From assembly GCA_964590645.1 (NCBI GenBank), contig CAZPYJ010000017.1:18343-82342 (forward strand): a stretch of 64,000 bases of DNA, written 5' to 3'. The position numbers were made by a program, and so were the translations under genes. This DNA comes from JAGNHN01 sp964590645 (lineage in GTDB: Bacteria; Bacteroidota; Bacteroidia; Bacteroidales; JAGNHN01). The notes below the pieces were generated by a model that ran no database searches, was not told where the DNA came from, and saw only the letters and a program-made list of their open reading frames with translations. Shown piece by piece: positions 59,009 through 64,000 of the stretch (position 1 is the first letter of the stretch; each line of letters starts with the position of its first letter).

Positions 59009-61834
59009 TCAGAATCCCGAGAAATCCACGCCCAGGAAGAGGGTGGTGTGAAAATCCCCGGTCTCTGGACGATAGGCCAGTCGACCGCCAATATCAAGGG
59101 GAGCTATGAATCGGAAGAAATGGGCATCGGCCCTGAGCTCAGCACCAAAGGCGGTGTAGTGAAAGCTTTGGGGTTTCGCTACTTCATACCCATAATCGTA
59201 AAAAAGGCCTGCTTTCAGGCGCTTGACATAGACGATCCCAGGCAGATTCCAATCCGGATGCGCTAAGGGAAAACGATAATCCGCCAGAAAGCTCACTAAG
59301 TTACCTCCGCCGTGACTTACGTAGCCTGTAGGGGTACGGACGAGCCCCCCAAAAAAGTAATCCCCTTGCACCCGGTACTGATAGGCCTGATACAGCCGCA
59401 AGCCGTGATGGCGAAAGGCCCCCGGAAAATACAGCTGCAGGGCGGCAGCAAAAATGCCCCCTCCCTCAGGATACCAGGGATCGTGGCGGTACTGCACATC
59501 AAAGGTTTGCCCCCAGGAAGGCTGCAGATCGCGGTAAGCCCTCTTTTTCAGGCGATAAGAATAAATGCGGTAATCCAGGCTTAGGAGATGGTCGCGGCGA
59601 AACCGAAATGGGCTCCCTTCTTCCATCTTGAGACTGGTGCGGCTGAGGAAGAAGGAAGGCAGGAGGCCGTAAGTCCAGGGACCGGAAACAAAACGAAGGG
59701 GAACATCCCCTCCCAGGCGCAGGCGATCCTCCCTGAAGGCGTATGGCAGTATTTGTTGGTCGGCAGTCTCCCCCATCGCCTCTCTGCGGGTGGTACGGTA
59801 TTCCACCTGCAGGCGGGGAAACCACCCCTGATACGACCAGGAGGTGTACCACTCCCCTCTCTCTTCAGAAGGGATCCAGGCATAACCTGCCTCGAAAAAA
59901 GAAGTACTAAGCAAATTCTGCGAGAGAATGGAGAATCCCGGATAGACCTCCCGGTCATCCACCCTTAAAGACAGCGGTGCCCAGGAGTGAATGTGGAAAA
60001 GGGAGGCCAGGCGGGAATAGGGCTTGCTTTCCGGAAGGCTATCCATTGGAGGTATCCCGGAAGGCACCTCCTGCATACTGAGCTTTTCTGCCAAACCCAT
60101 CCAGGCATTGGTGTCCGCTGCGGCCGGGACGATGCTCAGGCTATCTGCATCGATGACCCGAAGCTGATACCCCTGATCCGTATAATCCGAAAACCACACG
60201 CGCTGTCCCGGGGCATCCACAAAAGGATCCACCAGCCCATAATGACTGATCGCCACCTTCTCCAGATCGCCCCCTGCCAGATCGATGCGATATATCCCAT
60301 CTTCCCCCGAGAAGGCGCCGCTGAACCATACATATTGTTCCGAAAGTACGGGATCGCTGATTTCAGTAAAGGTCGGTTCCCACAAAGCCTGCATTTCTCC
60401 TGAGTCCGGATAGAGCAGCGCCAGGCCTTTCTTTCCGTCATCCTCTTGTACAACCAATACCAGAAAATCCCCGGATGGATGCCAGGCAGCTTGCATCCAA
60501 TGAATATGCGGCCGGCTCCCCGGTAAGCGCTGAAGCAGGTTTCCGCTTTCGATATCCAGGATATCTATCCCGAAATCCCCCTGCACCGTAATATAAATGG
60601 CAGCCAGTTTGCTTCCATCCGGATGGATGGCAGGAGAGAAATAACGCCCTTTGCTTCCCAGGATCTTTTTTGCGCCGCTTTCGATATCCAGCAGGTGAAT
60701 CTCCGACCAGGACTTGTTTTCCCAGCGCGGATGGGGCCTACGCTCTGTCCAGGCAATCTGATTTCCTTCCACATTCAAAGAATTCCTAAACCAAAAGCCA
60801 GGGGTATGCAACATCTTCTCCTGCCCAAGGGTATCGATAATGACAATGCGATCGATGTCCTCCAGGCCATAGCGTGCCGCTACCACCCGCCCGCCAGAAG
60901 TGAGGCCCGGCCGGCGATAATGCATATAGCTTCCTTGTTTCTGTGAGAGGAGTGGCCGTCCCGGACGAAGCACACTATCGTCCTCCGCCCACAAGGCCAG
61001 GGTTTCGTCCATAGTGCTGTCGTAAAGTGCCTGAAGATGCATTCCGCTATGATTTTTCAGTGCTGAAGAAAAGGGGCGAATGCTCCAGGGGCGGCGGGCC
61101 ACCCGGTTCAGGGCATCGCGCCAGATCTCCGGGCCATAATGTGCCCGGGCAAACCCGACAAGGTGGTAGCCAAGGATATAATGGTCAGGGACGTATTCGC
61201 GATAAGATCCAAAGACAGCCTTTTCATAGTCAAAACTTCCTCTTTCCTTCAACTGGGCACGCAGCGGAACGGAGAAGGAAGGGAGGCGGCCGCGTCCAGA
61301 GCGGCTCAGGGCGGTTTCCGTGACCACCGCATCCCCTTCCAGAAACCAGAGAGGGATATAGAGCCCCAAAACGGCTCCCGCTGCCTGTTCACCCAAAACA
61401 TAGCCTAATGCTTTTGTCATACCCTGGTTCAGCATATCCACCTGCACCACGTGGCGGTATTCGTGGGTCAGCAGATGCGACAGCCAGGGGGTGGCTTCCT
61501 GGTCCTGGGGTGGGGTCAGGTAGAGTTCCGACCGGCGGGGAGCCCAGGTGACGAAGCCATTAGAAATGACTTCGCTGTGGTGCATCAGGATGGGAATCCT
61601 GCGGGGCGTGTGATGAAGACTGGAAGCGATCCGGCTGAATATCTCCGGACTTTTTTGGATCAGCTCCAATGCCTGGGTTTCGTATTCAGCGGGAAAAACA
61701 AAGCGGGCTTGCGGCGTCTTCACCTGGCGCCATTGGATGGAGGCAGGGTCCTGACCGGAGCTGTAAAACTGTGCCTTCAGGCCAGCACCGGAAAGCAGAA
61801 GCACGCAAAATGCTATGGCAGGGATCAGCTTCAT
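59009..61834 (-). CDS. HExxH peptidase-like/beta-propeller/outer-membrane barrel protein
   Basis: A 941-residue exported protein. After a signal peptide (1-21), the N-terminal domain (about 25-280) resembles peptidase MA-type gluzincins: HEYRH at residues 124-128 (HExxH) and a possible third ligand Glu166 in PLWFLEGDAV. The middle (about 290-600) has PD40/TolB-like propeller blades, e.g. FSPAIHPDGSKLAAIYI and QAAWHPSGDFLVLVVQ. The C-terminal third (about 640-941) has alternating beta strands ending TLFLGVDFSGF, typical of an outer-membrane barrel. Such a three-part architecture suggests a protease held at the outer membrane; the substrate is unknown. Confidence 0.78.
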   Translation of the reverse strand: MKLIPAIAFCVLLLSGAGLKAQFYSSGQDPASIQWRQVKTPQARFVFPAEYETQALELIQKSPEIFSRIASSLHHTPRRIPILMHHSEVISNGFVTWAPRRSELYLTPPQDQEATPWLSHLLTHEYRHVVQVDMLNQGMTKALGYVLGEQAAGAVLGLYIPLWFLEGDAVVTETALSRSGRGRLPSFSVPLRAQLKERGSFDYEKAVFGSYREYVPDHYILGYHLVGFARAHYGPEIWRDALNRVARRPWSIRPFSSALKNHSGMHLQALYDSTMDETLALWAEDDSVLRPGRPLLSQKQGSYMHYRRPGLTSGGRVVAARYGLEDIDRIVIIDTLGQEKMLHTPGFWFRNSLNVEGNQIAWTERRPHPRWENKSWSEIHLLDIESGAKKILGSKGRYFSPAIHPDGSKLAAIYITVQGDFGIDILDIESGNLLQRLPGSRPHIHWMQAAWHPSGDFLVLVVQEDDGKKGLALLYPDSGEMQALWEPTFTEISDPVLSEQYVWFSGAFSGEDGIYRIDLAGGDLEKVAISHYGLVDPFVDAPGQRVWFSDYTDQGYQLRVIDADSLSIVPAAADTNAWMGLAEKLSMQEVPSGIPPMDSLPESKPYSRLASLFHIHSWAPLSLRVDDREVYPGFSILSQNLLSTSFFEAGYAWIPSEERGEWYTSWSYQGWFPRLQVEYRTTRREAMGETADQQILPYAFREDRLRLGGDVPLRFVSGPWTYGLLPSFFLSRTSLKMEEGSPFRFRRDHLLSLDYRIYSYRLKKRAYRDLQPSWGQTFDVQYRHDPWYPEGGGIFAAALQLYFPGAFRHHGLRLYQAYQYRVQGDYFFGGLVRTPTGYVSHGGGNLVSFLADYRFPLAHPDWNLPGIVYVKRLKAGLFYDYGYEVAKPQSFHYTAFGAELRADAHFFRFIAPLDIGGRLAYRPETGDFHTTLFLGVDFSGF

Positions 61835-61867
61835 ATTCTTTCAAAAACACATTGCCGGGGCGCTTGT

Positions 61868-62587
61868 TCAGGCCGGGCCACCCTGGCTGGCAATCTCCGA
61901 AAAGGCTTTCCAGAGGCGATCCTCCGGCGGTGGCGCAATGATATGCATTTCATTCTGATGCACCGGATGAATGAACTTCAGTGAACGGGCGTGCAGACTT
62001 AGGGATCCGTCGGGATTGGAGCGCTCCGCCCCATATTTGAGATCGCCTTTGATGGGACAGCCGATATGGCTGAGCTGCACCCGGATCTGGTGATGCCTGC
62101 CGCTGTGCAGCAGCACTTCCACAAATGCATAGCGTTCGCCTACCCCAAGCAGGCGGTAATCCAGGATGGCTTCCTTCGCGCCCGGTCGTGAGGAACGGAT
62201 GACAAAAGACTTATTCTTCGCCTCATCCTTGACCATCCAATGCTGCAGCCGGTCCAGGGGTGGATCGGGAAGTTGCTGGGTGATGGCCCAATAGGTTTTT
62301 TCAATGCTCCGCTCACGGATCAGCTTGTTCATACGGGCCAGCGACTTACTGGTCCGGGCAAAGAGCACTACTCCGCTGACAGGACGGTCGAGGCGATGGA
62401 TGAGGCCGGCATACGCTTCCCCGGGTTTGTTGTATTTCACCCGGATGTATTCCCTCACCACGTCGAGTAGCGCCACATCGCCGCTTTTGTCGCCCTGCAC
62501 AATATCTCCGGGCCGCTTGTTTACGGCAATGAGGTGATTGTCCTCATACAGAATATCGGCTTGCAGGTCGGAGGGAGCGCTGTACAT
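61868..62587 (-). CDS. RluA-family pseudouridine synthase
   Basis: A 239-residue enzyme that isomerises uridine in rRNA or tRNA. The catalytic block is GLIHRLDRPVSGVVLFARTS with the active-site Asp, followed by KTYWAI, and HSGRHHQIRVQLSHIGCPI. No S4 domain is present, as in RluA-type rather than RluD-type proteins. It begins 8 bases after the panB stop, suggesting cotranscription. The target uridine cannot be inferred. Confidence 0.93.
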   Translation of the reverse strand: MYSAPSDLQADILYEDNHLIAVNKRPGDIVQGDKSGDVALLDVVREYIRVKYNKPGEAYAGLIHRLDRPVSGVVLFARTSKSLARMNKLIRERSIEKTYWAITQQLPDPPLDRLQHWMVKDEAKNKSFVIRSSRPGAKEAILDYRLLGVGERYAFVEVLLHSGRHHQIRVQLSHIGCPIKGDLKYGAERSNPDGSLSLHARSLKFIHPVHQNEMHIIAPPPEDRLWKAFSEIASQGGPA

Positions 62588-62595
62588 CTCAGGAC

Positions 62596-63414
62596 TTAGT
62601 ATTGTTCCCTTTCGTTGGGGAAGTCCAGGGTTTTCACATCGTGGATATAGGTTTTGACTGAGCCGCTGATCTCCTCCTTGAGGTTGCTGTAGCGGCGAAG
62701 GAAGCGCGGCGAGAAATCCTGGGTGATGCCCAGCATATCGTGCAGGACAAGTACTTGTCCGTCCACCTCACTACCTGCCCCGATGCCGATGGTCGGGATT
62801 TTGATTTCCCCGGTGACCACGCCGGCCAGGGCTGCGGGGATTTTTTCCAGTACGATCCCGAAGCATCCGATGCGTGCCAGCAGGCGGGCATCTTCTTTCA
62901 ATTTGGAAGCTTCTTCTTCTTTGGTCGCCCTGACCACATAGGTTCCAAACTTATTAATGGACTGAGGGGTGAGTCCGAGGTGCCCCATCACCGGGATCCC
63001 GGCCGAGAGGATGCGCTCCACGGATTCGATGATCTCCCGGCCGCCTTCCAGCTTCACGGCATTGGCCCCGCTTTCTTTCATAATGCGGATGGCGGTGTTT
63101 AGGGCTTCCTTGGAGTTTCCCTGGTAGCTGCCGAAGGGAAGATCCACGATGACCAGGGCACGATCTACGGCACGCATCACGGAGGAGGCGTGGTAGATCA
63201 TTTCGTTGAGGGTGATGGGCAGGGTGGTTCGGTGGCCGGCCATTACATTGGAGGCCGAGTCGCCCACCAGGATCACATCGATCCCGGCTTCATCCAGGAT
63301 GCGCGCCATTGAATAATCATAGGCCGTGAGCATTGCGATTTTCTCGCCTTTGAGCTTCATTTCCTGAAGGACGTGGGTGGTTACTTTGGGTACCGGGAAT
63401 ATGCTTGCTGACAT
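62596..63414 (-). CDS. panB: Ketopantoate hydroxymethyltransferase
   Basis: A 272-residue enzyme of pantothenate synthesis, converting 2-oxoisovalerate to ketopantoate with methylene-THF. Typical motifs are KIAMLTAYDYSMARILDEAG, DVILVGDSASNVMAGH, DLPFGSYQ, GANAVKLEGG and IPTIGIGAGSEVDGQVLVLHD, including metal-binding Asp and Glu residues. It leads an apparent panB-rluA operon and is preceded by a consensus -7 box. Confidence 0.96.
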   Translation of the reverse strand: MSASIFPVPKVTTHVLQEMKLKGEKIAMLTAYDYSMARILDEAGIDVILVGDSASNVMAGHRTTLPITLNEMIYHASSVMRAVDRALVIVDLPFGSYQGNSKEALNTAIRIMKESGANAVKLEGGREIIESVERILSAGIPVMGHLGLTPQSINKFGTYVVRATKEEEASKLKEDARLLARIGCFGIVLEKIPAALAGVVTGEIKIPTIGIGAGSEVDGQVLVLHDMLGITQDFSPRFLRRYSNLKEEISGSVKTYIHDVKTLDFPNEREQY

Positions 63415-63457
63415 AGGAAAGCGGGTTTCGTTCTACCTTTTAAACAAATGTGATTGG

Positions 63458-63465
63458 CAAAGGTA
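63458..63465 (-). promoter_or_regulatory. Putative -7 box for panB
   Basis: Minus-strand TACCTTTG, a full TAnnTTTG match, 43 bases upstream of the panB ATG. Confidence 0.45.
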
Positions 63466-63516
63466 CGAAAGCGGAGGAAGAAATGGGGCAGCCCTTTTAA
63501 GGCAGAAGTCAGAAGT

Positions 63517-64000
63517 CAGAATTCATAAGGAATAGGTCATAAGGGGGGAGGGAGAGGGAGAGGGAGAGGGAGAGGGACAAGGATTGGAAGCTAAGGAAGA
63601 TGCAGTGAGTTTGCCCTTCGACAGGCTCAGGAACCGGATGAGTTTGAGGATGAGGATGAGGATGAGGAGAAACCCCTTTGCGCCCATTGCGTTTTCTTTG
63701 CGATCCCTGCGGTTAAAAAAAAAGCACGAGCGCGAGTCCGAGTTCGAGTGCGAATAAACCAGGCCCCGAAGGGGCGGGCCGATTAAGTAATAAGCCAGAA
63801 TTCATAAGGAAGAAGTCATAAGGGGGGGAGGGACAAGGATTGGGAACTAAGGAGGGTGCAGTGAGTTTGCCCTTCGACAGGCTCAGGAACCGGATGAGGA
63901 TGAGGATGAGGATGAGGATGAGGATGAGGATGAGGAGAAGCCCCTTTGCGCCCACTGCGTTTTCTTTGCGATCCCTGCGGTTAAAAAAAAGCACGAGCGC
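63517..64000. repeat. Tandem composite repeat with hexamer arrays, cut by window edge
   Basis: Two units (63517-63795, about 279 bp; 63796-64000, truncated) share CAGAATTCATAAGGA, CCCTTCGACAGGCTCAGGAACCGG parts, TTTGCGATCCCTGCGGTTAAAAAA and GCACGAGCGCGAG. They differ mainly in two simple arrays: GGGAGA repeats in unit 1 and GATGAG repeats, longer in unit 2 (63888-63935). The same modules occur in the 48.6-50.6 kb island. No gene is seen here. Confidence 0.8.

Noticed and set aside
63713..63994. Minus-strand open frame rich in Ile-Leu repeats
   Set aside because: The repeat amino acids come from the GATGAG hexamer array and the frame crosses the repeat modules; no start context or homology is visible.

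Overview
The window reads as chromosomal DNA of a gliding Bacteroidota bacterium, most likely from the Saprospiria/Lewinella-like group (an inference from gene content, not a measured placement). The support is: proteins with type IX secretion (T9SS) C-terminal sorting domains, a T9SS plug-domain protein, gldF/gldG, a complete Na+-NQR operon, a long urocanate hydratase, and repeated -7 boxes of the Bacteroidota form TAnnTTTG with few Shine-Dalgarno sequences. No tRNA, rRNA, CRISPR array, transposase or prophage gene was seen.

Layout. 0-12.7 kb: housekeeping and surface genes (SPOR protein, tandem-Usp protein, ruvB-queG, a T9SS cargo, two tandem Omp28-like T9SS proteins with a CGPC motif, hutU, rsgA-dtd-mazG, a SpoU methyltransferase). 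12.7-19.9 kb: nqrABCDEF-apbE on the minus strand, with a small four-cysteine membrane protein resembling the NQR maturation factor NqrM converging on apbE. 20-30.6 kb: T9SS plug protein, a MacB-type permease, upp, a FemAB-like acyltransferase and deacetylase-like pair, a 1157-residue receiver/ATP-grasp protein, a MauE-thioredoxin fusion and a small lipoprotein. 31-32.4 kb: gdhA. 32.5-43.7 kb: one tightly packed minus-strand run, gldF-gldG-DUF4340 followed without a visible break by a surface polysaccharide cluster (epimerase, flippase, ATP-grasp, GT4, beta-propeller protein, GT2, polymerase/ligase). 43.8-48.5 kb: SAM hydroxide adenosyltransferase, then phoH-purC-aminotransferase-sugar phosphotransferase.

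48.5-51.0 kb: a repeat-rich island in which a DUF4143-type ATPase gene lies between two near-identical copies of a roughly 95-bp sequence and other palindromic or tandem repeats. 51.0-63.4 kb: a large secreted protein that looks like a lysyl-endopeptidase-type serine protease with two of three catalytic residues replaced, a thioredoxin-glutaredoxin fusion, a lone groES, an S37-type peptidase, a T9SS adhesin-like protein, a predicted HExxH/propeller/barrel outer-membrane protein, rluA and panB. 63.5-64.0 kb: the same repeat family returns as a long tandem unit cut by the window edge.

The genes fit an aerobic, probably halophilic or marine surface glider: Na+-NQR builds the sodium gradient, ApbE flavinylates its subunits, T9SS exports the cargo proteins, and the gld and polysaccharide genes shape the cell surface. 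The items most worth following up are the predicted pseudoprotease, the repeat-bounded ATPase cassette, the peptidase/propeller/barrel protein and the receiver-ATP-grasp fusion.
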